Shown here: positions 25,221 through 38,486 of the stretch, one piece after another
Position numbering within the stretch: position 1 is the first letter of the stretch
Layout of the letters: each line of letters starts with the position of its first letter
NCBI RefSeq assembly: GCF_002776525.5
Contig: NC_045443.1
Span: 56,645,914 to 56,709,913 of the forward strand
Direction of reading: 5' to 3'
Source: Piliocolobus tephrosceles
Taxonomy: Eukaryota; Chordata; Mammalia; Primates; Cercopithecidae
Length of the DNA stretch: 64,000 bases
Notes under the pieces: model-generated
What the model was told of the DNA's origin: nothing
What the model saw: the letters and a program-made list of their open reading frames with translations, nothing else
Database searches by the model: none
Position numbers and translations under genes: made by a program

Positions 25221-25998
25221 CAAACAGGCATATGAAAAAATGGGAAATGCAAATCGAAGCCACAATGTGATACCATCTTACTCCTGCAAGAATGGCCATT
25301 ATCAAAAAATAAAAAAAAAATAGATGTTGGCGTGGATATGGTGAAAAGGGAACACTTTCACACTGTTGCTGGGAATGTAAACTAGTACACCTACTAGGAA
25401 AAACAGTGTGGAGATTCCTTAAATAACCAAAAGTAGATCTATCACTTGATCCAGCAATCCCACTACTGAGTATGTACCCAGAGGGAAAGAAGTCAATATA
25501 TGAAAAAGATATTTGCACACGCAAGTTTATGGCAGCATAGTTTGCAATTGCAAAAATATGAAACCAGCTCAAATTCCCATAAATCAATGGGTAGATAAAG
25601 AAAGTGTGGTATATATACACCATGGAATACTACTCAGCCATAAAAAAGAATGAAATAATGGCATTCACAGCAACCTGGATGGAATTGGAGACCATTATTG
25701 TAAGTGAAGTAACTCAGGAATGGAAAACCAAACATCGTATGTTCTCACTCATAAGTGGGATCTAAGCTGTGCGGACACAAAGGCATAAGAACAATACAAT
25801 GGACTTTAGGGACTCGGGGAAAAAGCGGGAGGGTGGTGAGGGATAAAAGACTACATATTGGGTACGGTGTATACTTCTCAGGTGACTGATGCACCAAAAT
25901 CTCAGAAATCATCACTAAAGAACTATTCATGTAACCAAATACTACCTGGTCCCTGAAAACCTATTGAAATAAAAATTAAATTAAAAAAAAGAAGAAAA
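25221..25998 (+). mobile_element. L1 3' end (L1PB/L1MA type), sense
   Basis: A 5'-truncated L1 with the last part of ORF2 (CACAATGTGATACCATCTTA, CAGCAATCCCACTACTGAGT, CACCATGGAATACTACTCAG, CAAACATCGTATGTTCTCAC), the 3' UTR and an A-rich tail. An imperfect flank AAAACTATGGGCCC (about 25207-25220) and AAAACATGGGCCC (about 25998-26010) is a probable target duplication. A 194-codon minus-strand frame over it (25039-25623) is the non-coding reverse of ORF2. Confidence 0.85.
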
Positions 25999-26344
25999 AC
26001 ATGGGCCCTCTGAAAGGGGCTAGGGTTAATCTTGATGGGTGGCTTACAGAAGGCAAATGAGACTGTTTGGGGAGTTGTTAACTCTCAGGAACCTTACCTA
26101 TATAGTAAAACCACACTCATTTCAACAAGTAGAAAGACTGTACCTGATTTTTCTACTTATAGAATCACTCTGTCAGATATTGAATGGAGATACTTTCTAC
26201 AATGTGTTAGCTTTTTCAGGAGCTCACTTTGAGGACATCTTGAGAAAAACAATATATATTATCAATATGAGTAACACAATGCTGTCCTATATTTATATAT
26301 TAAAATTAACAATTAATGACAAGTTCTCAACTATTTGCAAATAG

Positions 26345-26470
26345 GTAAAAACTTAATTACTCCTATTTTAGAGATGTGCAAACCAAGGTTCAGAGAGGTT
26401 ACCTCATTTGATTGATGGCAACAATAACTCTGGAGGCACTGAGGCTAAAACTAAAATCCTTTGCTAACAA
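26345..26470 (-). repeat. MIR SINE, antisense
   Basis: TCCTATTTTAGAGATGTGCAAACC then TTCAGAGAGGTTACCTCATTTG follows reverse-complement MIR. Confidence 0.5.
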
Positions 26471-26639
26471 ATTTATTCTTAGTAATCAGCAGATACTTAT
26501 GAAACATTCTCTAGGGACTTTAATCTCATTTGGGAAATAGTTTATTTTTTTTTCCCTCACTGATTTAGCCAGATGAAGAAAAAAAGACACAAGGGAGAAA
26601 ACACATTTGATATAAATTAATTATTTGCAGAATGACAAA

Positions 26640-26905
26640 GTTTCCTCTTGTATAAATAAATGATAATAATGATAACAATAGCAATTAAACATACAGCTCT
26701 TACCATATGTCAAACATTCTAAGCATTTTATATACATTTGTTTAAACTTCAAAGGAAGCCATGAATGCAGTATTATCATCTCAACTTGACATGTTGGGAA
26801 ACTAAGGCACAGAAAGGTCAACTGATTTGTCCATCATCATACAAACAGAAAATGAGAGCTCCAGGATTCTAACCCAGGCTATTCAACTCCAGAGTTTGTG
26901 CTTTT
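26640..26905 (-). repeat. MIR SINE, near complete, antisense
   Basis: Order ATGATAATAATGATAACAAT, CCATATGTCAAACATTCTAAGC, GTATTATCATCTCAACTTG, GGGAAACTAAGGCACAGAAA, TTGTCCATCATCATACA, CCAGGATTCTAACCCAGGCT matches an antisense MIR over most of its length. Confidence 0.65.
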
Positions 26906-27009
26906 AGCCATGAACATGAGACCACCAATTCCTTAAACCTGGCATCTGGTACCTGGGTTCCAGAATACTATTTTACTTTAAGGAAGCAAAACTTTTTCCT
27001 AGTTATGTT

Positions 27010-27301
27010 ATTTTATTTTATTTTTTGAGACAGAACTCTGTCACCCAGGCTGGAGTGCAGTGGCTCAGTAACAGCTCACTGCAATCTCCACCTTCCTGGG
27101 TTCAAGCGATTCTTGAGTCTCAGCCACCTGAGTATCTGGGATTACAGGCATGTGTCACCGCGCCCTGCTGATTTTTGTATTTTTAGTAGAGATGGGGTTT
27201 CGCCACTTTGCCCAGGCTCGTCTCAAACTCCTGACCTCAAGTGATTCACCCGCTTCGGCTTCCTAAAGTGCTGGGATTACAAGCATGATCAGTGTCAGGC
27301 C
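27010..27301 (-). mobile_element. Alu (AluS/J-like), antisense
   Basis: Starts after TTTTATTTTATTTTTTGAGACAG and ends AGTGTCAGGCC. Both arms are present with many CpG decays and small indels (a gap in the first arm's GAGTCTTGCT region). Confidence 0.9.
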
Positions 27302-27949
27302 TTTGGTAATTTTGTTTTAATTATTTTCTATCTTTTCTAAGGAATTGGGTTTTGCATTTAAATTATTCCAAATTGGCTAGAATATGTCATATTGTACATA
27401 TATATCCACAAATGATTTTAAACCATTACAGTGTTTTTGAAAATATCAGATAGTTTTCAAATATAGGTGTCCATTGGATTAAATAAACTGCAAATTTGAT
27501 TGTGTGAGAAGCCACATGTTTTATATTATAAAGGCAAGCTGCTACTCAAAAGTATGGCAAGGCTGCTGATATATAGCTCAACATCCAGATCTCTGATTTA
27601 CTCTTTAACTTATGTGACTTAAAAGTCTCTTATAAATATAAATTGGGAGCCCACTCTTCTACTTCAGAGATATGAGAAACTGCTGTTTAAAGAAATTCAT
27701 TTTTCAACTGTTTTAGCCTATAAACAAGCAACTTCATATGATTCTAACTTAATAAAATCATACATGCCAAATTCACTGAGGGTAGAGTGTTTTGTTGTTT
27801 TTACTTTTTGTTTCCTGTTATATATCTAGTAGTATCCAAAACAGTGTTTTAACATAAGTAATAATAAATTTTGTTTAGTTTGTGGAATAAACATAAACAG
27901 TCGGTAGAAAAATTGAGGTTAATTAACAACTTTAATTAGCAATGAAAAC

Positions 27950-28350
27950 AATGGCTTAGATTGAGCAGTCACTGTGTACTAACTCGTCACTGAGTTCAGC
28001 ACTTCAGTCCTACGAAGAGGGTAATAGCATCTATACACCTTCTATAGTAATTCAAATATGTAACCACTTTCTCAAATTAACAGAGCTAGTAAATTATGCC
28101 TTCTTCATATCACAGCAGTCACCATGTCTGCTCTTATCTTACATTTTATTTTTTGCCTTTTTTTCTGTGTCCTCCTGCCATAATATTAAAAATACATATA
28201 TATAAGGTCAGGGATTCATCTGTTTTGTTTCCTATTTTATCCACAGTATCCAAAATCTGGCCCTTGGTGGATACCTTTTGAATAACTGCTGGACAAATAA
28301 ATGAATTATAAATTATAAATAAATGAATGAATGAATGAATAAATAAATAA
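27950..28350. repeat. Old MIR and L2 remnants, AATG repeat
   Basis: 27950-28100 resembles antisense MIR (CACTGTGTACTAACTCGTC... TTAACAGAGCTAGTAAATTATG). 28100-28350 resembles the sense 3' end of L2: 'AAGGTCAGGGATTCATCTGT', 'CCACAGTATCCAAAATCTGG', 'GGATACCTTTTGAATAACTG', then 'ACAAATAAATGAA' running into a short (AATG/AATA)n array at 28301-28350. Confidence 0.45.
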
Positions 28351-29626
28351 ATTCCATCTGAGCCCAGGCCTATTTGATTCCAGTGCCTAGTTCTCAATGA
28401 TTGTATAGTGTCTGTGAAACAGAACCATGAAAGGATCTTACTGAAGACACTCACCCTAAGAGAGCAAAGGTGATCAGGTAACAGTGTCTTTCCCGAGGTT
28501 CTCATGGCTAAAGACATGACAGAAAATGAATGGGGCCCCATTTTAGAGTCACAGTGGTGGGTTTAACAATACAGAATAACACCAGCTATTGGTATCATTG
28601 ATTAAACCAGACTGCAAAGATGGAAACACAGAAGAAAACCCTGAATTAAAAAAAAAAAATCCCTTTATTTATTTACAAACTAATTTAATGTAAACTGAAG
28701 AACAAAGATTCTTTTGCTATTACTCTAAACTTGTTGGTTACTGTATACCATTATTACTCTTGAGATCTTCCTATTATTTTAAAATTGTGAGCTCTATGAA
28801 GTTAAAATTAGTAAGGGGATTTGAGTCTCTGTATTTCCCAGTTGGTTTTCCTTTAACCTGAATAATTTGCATGCACACACTCAGGGTTTTGATTCAGTAG
28901 TTTTAATGCTAGTTATGAAACAATCAGGTTCTAGCACCAAGTTAATAAGTAGAGACTGCAGTAGTGTTACAGCAACAGGGCTTTGGTGGCATCCCAAAGA
29001 AATCAAAAGCAAAGATAATAATGTTTTGTTAGATTCAAACTGTGTGGTTGTTTAGAGTGAATATGTTCTATACTCCTTGTCTAAAGTCGGTCTAGGTATC
29101 TCCCTATTCATGTGTTTCTCGATGGCACCTTGCAATTATAACTAACTGTGTTCTCCTCTGTGCAATTGTTGTCATAGAGCCTCCTTCCAGCTGCTACTTT
29201 AAAGATAAGTTTGTTTGGAGCCTGATTCCATAGCAAACAGATTGAAGAAATCATCTATATTAGTTCTGCAAAGTAATACAGGCCCTGAAAGATATATATG
29301 GGAAAAAAGCATAAATAAAAATGGAATATATGATATATTATTTATGTGCTTCCCCAGACTACTGTTATCCATGGTACCATTCTAACAAACTTAAAGTCGG
29401 TATCAAAACAAAACAAAACGAAATGAAACAAAAACATCTCACTGATATGCTGTGTAATGGTTACCACTTTCTTCTCATGACAAGCCAAAGAGGATGTCAG
29501 CTTTGTTTCCCATCAAAGTAAACGCTAATTACTAATGACTTATTTGCCAAAAGTTTTCCAAAATTATTTCTAATCTTTTTTATAAATGTGTAAGTGGCAA
29601 TAATGTTGCCCATTAAGAAGCAAAGG
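28351..29626. other. Unique DNA, no gene seen
   Basis: No recognisable repeat or coding pattern; one A-run near 28648-28660 and an AAAAC cluster near 29405-29435. Confidence 0.5.
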
Positions 29627-29934
29627 GGCTGGGCGCAGTGGCTCACGCCTGTAATCCCAGAACTTTGGGAGGCCGAGGCAGGCAGATCACCTGAGGTCGG
29701 GAGTTCAAGACCAGCCTGACGTACATGGTAAAACCCCATCTCTACTAAAAATACAAAAATTAGTTGGACCCGGTGGTGCGTGCCTGGCCTGCAGTCCCAG
29801 CTACATGGGAGGCTGAGGCTGGAAATCCCTTGAACCTGGGAGGCAGAGGTTGCAGTGAGCTGAAATTACACCACTGCACTCCAGCCTAGGTGACAGAGCC
29901 AGACTCTGACTCAATAAAAAAAAAAAAAAAAAAA
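29627..29934 (+). mobile_element. AluS-like, sense
   Basis: GGCTGGGCGCAGTGGCTCAC start, GCCGAGGCAGGCAGATCACC, right arm with a small GCCTGGCCTGCAGTCCCAGC duplication-like insertion, and a 20-A tail. It appears to split an older antisense MIR whose remainder lies at about 29936-30010. Confidence 0.92.
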
Positions 29935-30329
29935 GGAACAAAGGAGTTTGCCTGGAGTCACATTACTAGGTGTGGAACTCTAATTTGTCCGACTACAAGA
30001 CGTACACTCTAACATTTACTTAAAATGAATAGCAGATAGCTTGCTATTGATGAGTATCCAATCTTTTATTTAGTAAGGCCTGCTTCTAGGTCATGTGAAA
30101 AATGTGTTAATGAATGCTTTTGGGTGATGATGATGAGCTTCATGTCTCTCATTTGTGCTTCTTTTCTGAAAGTGTACATATATTCTCTTTTTATCCTTGT
30201 TATGTTTTAGTATGTATCTTTCTTTTAATAGTCACATTAGGAAAGAATAAAAAAATAAAGGATTGTCTTTCATGAAGAAGTAAAATACAACTATATCCAA
30301 CTGTTTGGAGAGGGGAGTGTGGATTACCT

Positions 30330-30745
30330 CTTCATAACACAGCCAGTTCTTCCATTCATTCAGGGTATTCAGTGCCTGCTGTGAAGCAGACACTATGCCA
30401 GGAAAGATACTGATCAATGAAAAACAACTGTCACATCAAGAGACTCCCTTTATCTTATGAAAGTAACACGTTGTGCTTTCAAGAAAAACTTATTTCAAAA
30501 TGTAACTAAATCTCTATTATTTTGCATGGTAATATAGCATAGTGTAGTAAAATTTACAGTCTTTGAGCCCAGGCAGACTCAAGATCTAACCACTTCTCTG
30601 TTACTGTTTCTTTGATAAGCTCAACTGGAAAAAAATATTCAATTTCCCTAGGTCTCCATAACATCCTCTGTATTATGGAGATTATGGAGTTTGACTGTTC
30701 TGATTATTATATCACAGTGCGTGTGTGTAAAGAAACTGGCACATT
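30330..30745 (+). repeat. L2-like and MIR remnants, sense
   Basis: 30330-30420 is weakly L2-like (CATTCATTCAGGGTATTCAG... CACTATGCCAGGAAAG). 30525-30745 follows sense MIR: GGTAATATAGCATAGTGTAG, TTTGAGCCCAGGCAGACTCA, ATCTAACCACTTCTCTG, and a degraded 3' part ending AAAGAAACTGGCACATT. Confidence 0.5.
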
Positions 30746-32449
30746 ACTGATTCTATTATTATTATTGAGACAGTACTTTACACAAATTCTAGTGAAACTT
30801 TTAAATTTTTTGGCAATCAACATTGATCAAGGAGTTTCTCAGTGACATCCTTACACTGCAAAGCAAGGCAGACATAGTGCCCAGAAGTCCTGATCTTACT
30901 TTGCTTAAAAAAAAAAAAACTGATGGAGATAATATGCCCTTAACCAGGGCTAGGTTCTGATTTTTGTTTTCTGTTTCTCATCATTATTCAGGAAATCTAA
31001 AATTATATCAGAAACTATGTACGGAATGTGAATATTAAAGTGATTTGTTTAATTGACAATGTAATGGATGACTTGCAGTAAGAAAAATGTGGGGATTAGC
31101 CAGTTTCTAAAGTTGGGAACTCCCTGCCTTTTTATCTGCCTTCCTGGTTTCACATTAACAAGAACAGTTAGATCAAAATGCCGGAACTGCAGCGGTAAAT
31201 CACAGCCACACATTATCACTTAGATCTTTCTTCTGCTTCAGAGCCCAGAAATGGCAGTCAGTTGATGTTAAAGGACTCTGGATCATTTGGAACCGTCTGT
31301 ATAACCTTGATCTCGCCTATCTCAGGGAGCTATTATCACACTATTGTCCCTGAATGAACACTCAATTTCTGAAGTATTTTGACTCCTGTGGATTCGGGGG
31401 AGGTCATGCTTAGGGGAGCCATTCTTTCTGAATTAAATCTTCTCATCCTCAGACCCCTTGCTTCCATCATTAGGAAGCAGAGACCTTGACATATCCACAG
31501 TGGAGTCTATTAGGTGCTGCCTTTTCTGTAGACATCTTTAAATATAACTTTTACCCTTTGGATTTTCTTTTGATGACCCTAATCCCTATCTTTTCTTTTT
31601 TCTTGTAATTATTTATATCTAAGATCCAAGCCAGGCTCATTGTGCCATGATACATTTGGATGTAACATGATATGATGAAAAGTGATGTTCCAAAATTCTG
31701 AATCAATATACTGCACCCAGGCTTGATTGGTAAAGTCAAATTGGATTCTGGGGCTAATTTTTCATTTAAAATGCTAATATAAATGGAAATTCCAATGAAT
31801 AATAATGTTGCCAGATCAGAAAATTGTTTCTGGGTATAATATTCCCTTTTGACATTTATTTATTTATCATGGACAAATATCAAATTGCAACTACAACAAA
31901 ATTTCAGACATTCCCTTGTCTTTAAAAAGTTATTTTTTTTTAAAGAATATGATAAGGAGACATTAACATAGCTGCTTTATAGTCTTTATGACTATTAGAG
32001 TTAATTAAGTTAATTTTTAATATACATTTTAGAAATTTTGTAAAAATACAGTATAGTGTTAAACAATTGAAGAAAAGAAGACATTTTTAAGAAGCTTACA
32101 CTAGATTTAGAAAAATGGTGTACCGTGGTTGTAAAGCAGAGACAACTCATTTTCTAACCTACTTTGATAACCATACATCAAGTGATTTGGCATCCAACAT
32201 AAAAACTGCAGGCCACCCATCTACAAAATGTGTTTCTCCATTATATCAGGAAACTCTTTCTCATTATATTTGATACAGAACCATAGAACTCTATCTTACG
32301 GAAAATCTTCAATCTCAGTTCACTAACACACATAGTATGTTTTCTCACATATAGTTTGAAAAAAAGCCTGGAGAAAGTAATCATTTGATATTAAACCAAA
32401 GCAACTTTTAGAAAATATTTTCACTATTGACAATAGAACGCTGTAATGA
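30746..32449. other. Unique DNA, no gene seen
   Basis: No repeat family or coding pattern recognised over 1.7 kb. 31100-31530 has somewhat higher GC than its surroundings but no splice-bounded open frame. Confidence 0.5.
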
Positions 32450-32590
32450 GATCAGTATAGTGAGTGGAAGAGTCTGAATTTTAACACTCTACCACTAAGC
32501 CTTGGGTGACCTGGGACTAATAACTGAACTCCTCTTCACATCAGTTTTCTTGTCTCTAAAAATGAGATTACTCAATAATCATTTTTGCCT
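32450..32590 (+). repeat. MIR SINE, sense
   Basis: TAGTGAGTGGAAGAGTCTGA, CTCTACCACTAAGCCTTGGGTGACC, GAACTCCTCTTCACATCAG, TGTCTCTAAAAATGAGATTA follow MIR in order. Confidence 0.55.
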
Positions 32591-33989
32591 TCAATTATAT
32601 TATACCACATGCTTTTAAGTTTTTTCAGAAGGAGAAAAGATTGAGTGTTTTTCTCAGGACTTGGAGTAGGCCGACTGAGGATTTCAGCAGCAATCCTTTG
32701 ACTTCAGCATGCAAGATTCTCACATCTGCCTTCTCTAAAGGTCTTCCAGTGTACTAGCAAAGATCACAGGGGTCAGCTCAAGGTGGCAGTAATCCATATT
32801 CTCACCATGTCACCTGGTTTCATTAGTTTCCTTTTTATCTTTCTTCCATTTGATAATTACCTTCTCCATTCTAAGATTTATTTTATAAAAGGGAGAAGTG
32901 TAAAGATTATCTTACTGATTATTACCTGCCAATCAAGCATAATATTTTGTGTAATTTTTCTTTCATAAATAATTGCAAGTCAAAATACTTAGGCAGAGCA
33001 TTTCTCAAATGATGGAGGGCCTCTGAAATGCTTTCCTTCATAAAAAGCAGAAAAAACACTAACAAAAATTTTCAAAATCAACATCATCATAACTCTAGAA
33101 ACTAACCAAAGGATTGTCATCAAGGAGAATTTAAAAATGACTAAATCTTCATAAAACAGTAATCTTTGGAGCTTGACCTACTTTCCTACCTCTTGCCTTG
33201 CCTCTGTGGTAGGCATGAATATCAGCATTTTTGTAATTACAGTAACTGAAAACCAGCAGATGAGCAATTACTGGAGGGGAGCAGAATGTATTTGGAGCAT
33301 ACCCAGACCCTTATCTCTAGAGAATTGTCACTATTTTATCTGAGAGCTCTCCAGAAAAGTGTAATTCATAAGGTTGGTCTTTATTTGACCTTCTCAGAGC
33401 TCTCTCAGTGTGCACAACTCTATCTCTAGGGTATTTGTTGAAAATAATCAATGTCAATGTTAGTCATTGTGGGTTCCCAAGACAGTGATAGCAGTTGGAG
33501 GTAACAACAGAAATTATATATAGATTAGATATAGATATAGATATATGAAAAACTAAGGCATAATATGCCCATAGAGGGCTTTGAAAAGTTCCAACATATT
33601 CCTGAAAATATAGAAGGTCATATACATGTGCAGAACTATGCACATATCCGAGGAAGAATAAGAAAACTCTATTCACCTACCTCTAACTGATTTTGAAGCT
33701 CTATATAAGCAGGAAGTGAAAGATAAGGGAGACTTGTAAACTTCCCTCTGGACTACTGAAGACATGCCCCAACGCATACACAGAGTCCGTTGGTAATGGC
33801 TGGGAGAATTATTGGTTCAAAATATTGAATAAAATCTGTTTTTAATAATTGCCTAACTACTAAGATAACTAAGCAGAGACTTTAGTAGCCAAACATAACA
33901 AAGAATATTGTCTTCATAGAATTAGTCTAGGAAAGTCACTAAAGAAACAAACAGAAACAGCAGCAGTAACACAAAGCACAACAAATCCT
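32591..33989. other. Unique DNA, no gene seen
   Basis: No gene. A short (TAGATA)n-like stretch lies at 33518-33546. Confidence 0.5.
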
Positions 33990-35080
33990 GGTGGTTAGCT
34001 GGGTGTCAGAGCTGCCACATTATACTCCTTAAAATGTACAGTATTCAACAACAGAAAATAATACAAACTCACCAAATATAACCCATATATGAGATAAAAA
34101 TAAGTCAAAAAAGTTATCCATAAGAAAATCTGGATACTGGATTTACTAAAACAAATACTTCAAATCAGCCATTTTAAGTATGTTTAGAGAACTAAAATTA
34201 AATGTCTAAAGAATTAAAGGGTAGTACAAGTATGATGTCTTACCAAATTAATACTATTAATAAGTATATAAATATTATTTTTAAAGAACCAAATAGAAAT
34301 TTTGAATAACAGAAATGAAACATTCATTAATGGCATTCAAAGATAACTTTGAACTGGCAGAAGAAAAAATCAATGAACTTGAAGATAGGTCAACTTAAAT
34401 TGTCCAATATAAGGAACTGAAAGAAAAAAGAATGAGAAGAATGAATTGGGTCTCTAAGACCTAAGTATAACACCTAAAAATGCATATCAAATTGTACTAA
34501 AAAATGTGTATCAGGAGTCTCAGAAGGAAAGAAGAGAGCAGAAACAGTGTTTGAACAAATAATGACCCAACACATTTTAAGAAAAAGTATTAACCTATGC
34601 TTCTCAAAAAACTTCAGTAGTGTTATAAAGATACACACATGGACACATTATAGTAAAGCTGCTGAAAGCCAAATTCAAAAGAATTTTGAAAATATCAAGA
34701 GAAAATCTAGTCGTCATATACAAGGGATCTTCAGGAAGACTACTACCTGACTTTTCTACAGAAACCATGGAGACTAGACGACAGTAGGACAACATATCCA
34801 AAATATGAAAGGAAAGAGGCTACAAGCTACACTACCTTTCAAGAATGAGGGAGATATTAAGACATTCCTAGATAAACAAAAACTAAGAGCATTCATAGCT
34901 TGTAGATCTACCCTAGGAAAAAATATAGGAAATTCTTCAGATTGAAATGAAAAGGCAGTAGATACTAACTCAAATGTGTATGATAATAACACAATGGAGG
35001 ATGAGCATACAGAGCTATACAGAAAGAATATTTTTGTATACAATTGAAATAAAGTTTATATTAATCTGAATTAAATTGTT
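33990..35080 (+). mobile_element. L1M ORF1 segment (or HAL1-like), sense
   Basis: Old LINE sequence with the L1M 5' region and ORF1 order: CACATTATACTCCTTAAAAT, ACTAAAATTAAATGTCTAAAG, TGAACTTGAAGATAGGTCAA, GGAGTCTCAGAAGGAAAGAA, TTCTACAGAAACCATGGAGA, AAGACATTCCTAGATAAACA, CTTCAGATTGAAATGAAAAG. It stops after ORF1 and is followed by a second L1M 5' region, so it is either a separate L1M fragment or an ORF1-only (HAL1-like) element. Many stops. Confidence 0.65.
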
Positions 35081-37437
35081 TTTAGTTAAACTATTAATTG
35101 TAATCTCCAGGTAAACTATTGTGATAATAACTCATAACAAATACAGTCAGAGAAACAAGACTTATGTTTCTAGGCAGATAGAGTAGACAAACTTGTTCCT
35201 ATTCCTCTCCTTAAGTACAACAAAGAAATCTCAACAGTATATGTAAAACAAACATGAGAAAATTCCAAAAAGTGAAGACAAAAAGAAAACAGCTACCTTG
35301 GGGTCCAAAGAACAGTATGGTAGTAACTTCCCTAGGTTTTCTTTTTGCCTTATAGATCTCATATTTGGAGCTTAGAAAGTCAGCCAATGAGTGGAGATTA
35401 AAAACAACAACAGCAGCAACAGAAGTCTGCTTTTTCTAGCCATAGGAAAGAATAGCCTAGCAAAACAGGCAATGTATAACAACCATTGCTCTACTGCAGC
35501 CAAGCACTACAGAATTAAACTTGGTAACACTGCCACTTTATATTAGGAAAAGATGAATGTGGACCCTAGACTTCTATTCCTATGAAGCTACAATGAAGTG
35601 CCCTGGAATGGTGCATTTCTTCTGGAATGGTATCAAAGAAAACCAAGGAAGGAGTTGGGACTTTCATCCCCAGTAGTCAGCAGTAAGACCTCATCACTAG
35701 AGGTGTCAACAGAGAAACTGTGTAGAGATTAAACTTGCACATTCACTCAACATAACAAACTACCCTTTCCACTCCTCAAAGGAGTGATGTCAGAAGAAGC
35801 CTAGCAGGGATTCATGACTTTTACCATTCCCTGGTGATAATGACTCCTATGTCAGTGTCAGTGGTGATCTCATGAGATAACCTACCTAGCAATAATAATG
35901 ACAATCTCTTGGTGTATCAATGGAGGCTCAGTTGGGAATCTACTCTTCTGCCTCCTCCTGGAAGTGATGAAAGACTACATCCCCCTCCCCAGCTCTATTG
36001 GTGTCACAGAAAAGCAGCTGAAAATGAAAGTTTTAGGTAAGATTCAGAATCTCTAACATATTATTAAAATGTTCAGATTTAAATTTAAAAGTCACTTGTG
36101 ATCAAGAACCCTAAAGGTCTCCACTGATTGAAAAAGATCAACCAATAGCTGTCAACACCAACAATACAGAGATATTAGAATTACCTGACACAAATTTTAA
36201 AGCAGTCATGATAAAAATGCTTCAACAGCAATTGCAAATATTCTTGAAACAAATGAAAAATTAGAAAGCCTCAGGAAAAAAAAATAGAAAGTCTCATTAA
36301 AGAAAGACAAAACATAAAGAATAAATAAATGTGTTAGAACATAAAAATTCAATAATTATAATTTTAAAAATCTAAGTGTATGAACTCACTGGCAAAATGT
36401 AGAACAAATAGAAATATCAGTAAACTAGAGAAAGAACAGTAGAAATTATTATTTTAAAACAAACAACAAGGATAACATAGACTGAAAAAATATTGAGACA
36501 AGTAGGATTACAACAAAAGATGTTCAATTCATGTCATTGGGGTTCTGAAAGGAAAGGAGTAAGAAGACAGGGCTAAAAATGATTTAAAAAGTAATAACTA
36601 AAATTCTCCCAAATAATATTTCTATTTAATATCACTACAGACAAATCAAAATGAAATTCTAAAAGATACTCAAGTAGTATATAGGAAGACAGAAAAAAGA
36701 AAACAGTGAAATGAAAAAGTAGGAAGAACAAATTATATGCTTAATGCTCTTACATATCAATCTTTACAATATCAGAAAGAAATATGTGAAATTCACTATT
36801 ATGTGGAAATTAAGCAACATACTCTTAAATAACCAGTTAGAAAAACTAGATGAAACTGATGATTTTTTAATAAAAAAAAGATGCAAGAAGAAAAAGGCAA
36901 GCCTAACAAATTAATAACAGGCAAAGACATGGAATTAGTAACTATAAATGCACTTTGCTTCCCCAACCATGTCCAAAAAAAAAAAAGCACAGCCTCAGAT
37001 AGTTTCACTGGTGAATTCTACCAAATGTTTAAAGAAAACTTAACACGAGTTCTTCATAAACACTTCCAAAGCAGAAGACAAAGGAATACTCTTCAGTTCA
37101 TTCTGAATCCAATATTACTCTGATACCAAATACAACTGTGATTTTCACCTTTACTTTTCCAACAATCTAATACAAAAAAAAATCAGACAGAAATACAAAA
37201 TATGTTAATGAAAATATTACTCAACACTAAGTGATAGAATGGAAATTTCTCAACTTGAGGAAGAACATCTACAAAAAAACCCCCACAGCAAGCATAATAC
37301 TTAATAATAAAAGAGGGAATATTTGCCCCTAAGAGGGAAAACAAGACAATAATGTTTACTTTCATTCTATTCAACTTTGTGTCTATTCAACCATTATATT
37401 GGAGGCTATAACCAGGAAAATTAATCAAGGAAAATCA

Positions 37438-37513
37438 ATAAGATACATACAGATTCAAAAGGATCAAATAAAACTATAAGATACATACAGATTCAAAAGG
37501 ATCAAATAAAACT
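37438..37513 (+). repeat. 38-bp perfect tandem duplication
   Basis: Two identical 38-bp units (37438-37475, 37476-37513) inside the L1M ORF2 remnant, just upstream of the LFADD codons. L1 has one copy here, so this is a local duplication. Confidence 0.95.
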
Positions 37514-38129
37514 ACCTATTTGCAGATGACATAAAATTGAATATAAAAAATCATAAGTAATCTATGAAATACTATTAGATTTGTAAATGAACTCATCAAG
37601 TTTTCAGGACATAAGTTCAAAATATGAAATTCAGTTGTATTTTTAAGTACTGGCATGAAAAGTCTAAAATGTAATTTTAAAAGCAATTCTATTTACAATA
37701 GCATTGAAAAATAAGATTACCACAAGCTTAACAAAAGTAGTACAAACTTGCACACTGAAACACAACATGATGGAGAGAGCTGCATTGGACTTAATATTCA
37801 GATGGTAGTAATATTCTCCAAATTGACTTGGACATTTATAGCAATTCCTATAAAAAATTCTGCTGATTTTTTTCGTAGACATTGGCAAACTGATCTTAAA
37901 ATTCATTTGGAAATTCAGAAGACCTAGAACACTTGAATTCACTTGATCAACACTATAGAAAAACAAAACAAAACAAAATTAAAGAACTTATGCTTCCAGA
38001 TGTCAACATTTTTTACAGTGCTATAGTCATCAAGACAGTATGTTATGGCAAGATCAAAGGAATAGAATTAGGAATCAAGGAATAAACTGTCACAGTTATT
38101 GCTTTTCAATTGTTTTTCAACATAGATGT

Positions 38130-38486
38130 GTTGTTTGTGCTTCTATAGCATAATTCCCAAGACTTGATAATTTATAAACAATGGAAATTTATTCGTTAAG
38201 TTCTGGAGGCTGGGAAGTCCTAGATTAAGGTGTCAGCATTTAGTAAGTAAAAGCTGCTAAGATAGAGTATTGAGGCTGACTTCTCACATGGCAAAAAAGA
38301 TGAATGCTGTGTCCTCACATGGTGAAAATCAGAAGAATAAAAAAGTATCTTTAAAAGATGTTAATCCCATCCATGGGGGCAAAGAGGCATCATGTCCTAA
38401 TTCTCTCCTAAAGACTCTTACCACTTTGCATTGCAGATTAGGTTTCAGATGAATTTTGCAGGGAATATAGGCATTCAAATCATAGC
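38130..38486 (-). mobile_element. MLT1/MST-type MaLR LTR, antisense
   Basis: Reverse-complement MaLR LTR pattern: TTTATAAACAATGGAAATTT, GTTCTGGAGGCTGGGAAGTC, CTGTGTCCTCACATGGTGAA, TTAATCCCATCCATGGGGGC, GGCATTCAAATCATAGCAG. It splits the L1M and is flanked by AGATGT at 38124-38129 and 38487-38492. Confidence 0.75.

Noticed and set aside
25039..25623. 194-codon minus-strand open frame
   Set aside because: It is the reverse of the sense L1 ORF2 C-terminal region; such antisense frames recur in L1 ends and show no independent protein pattern.
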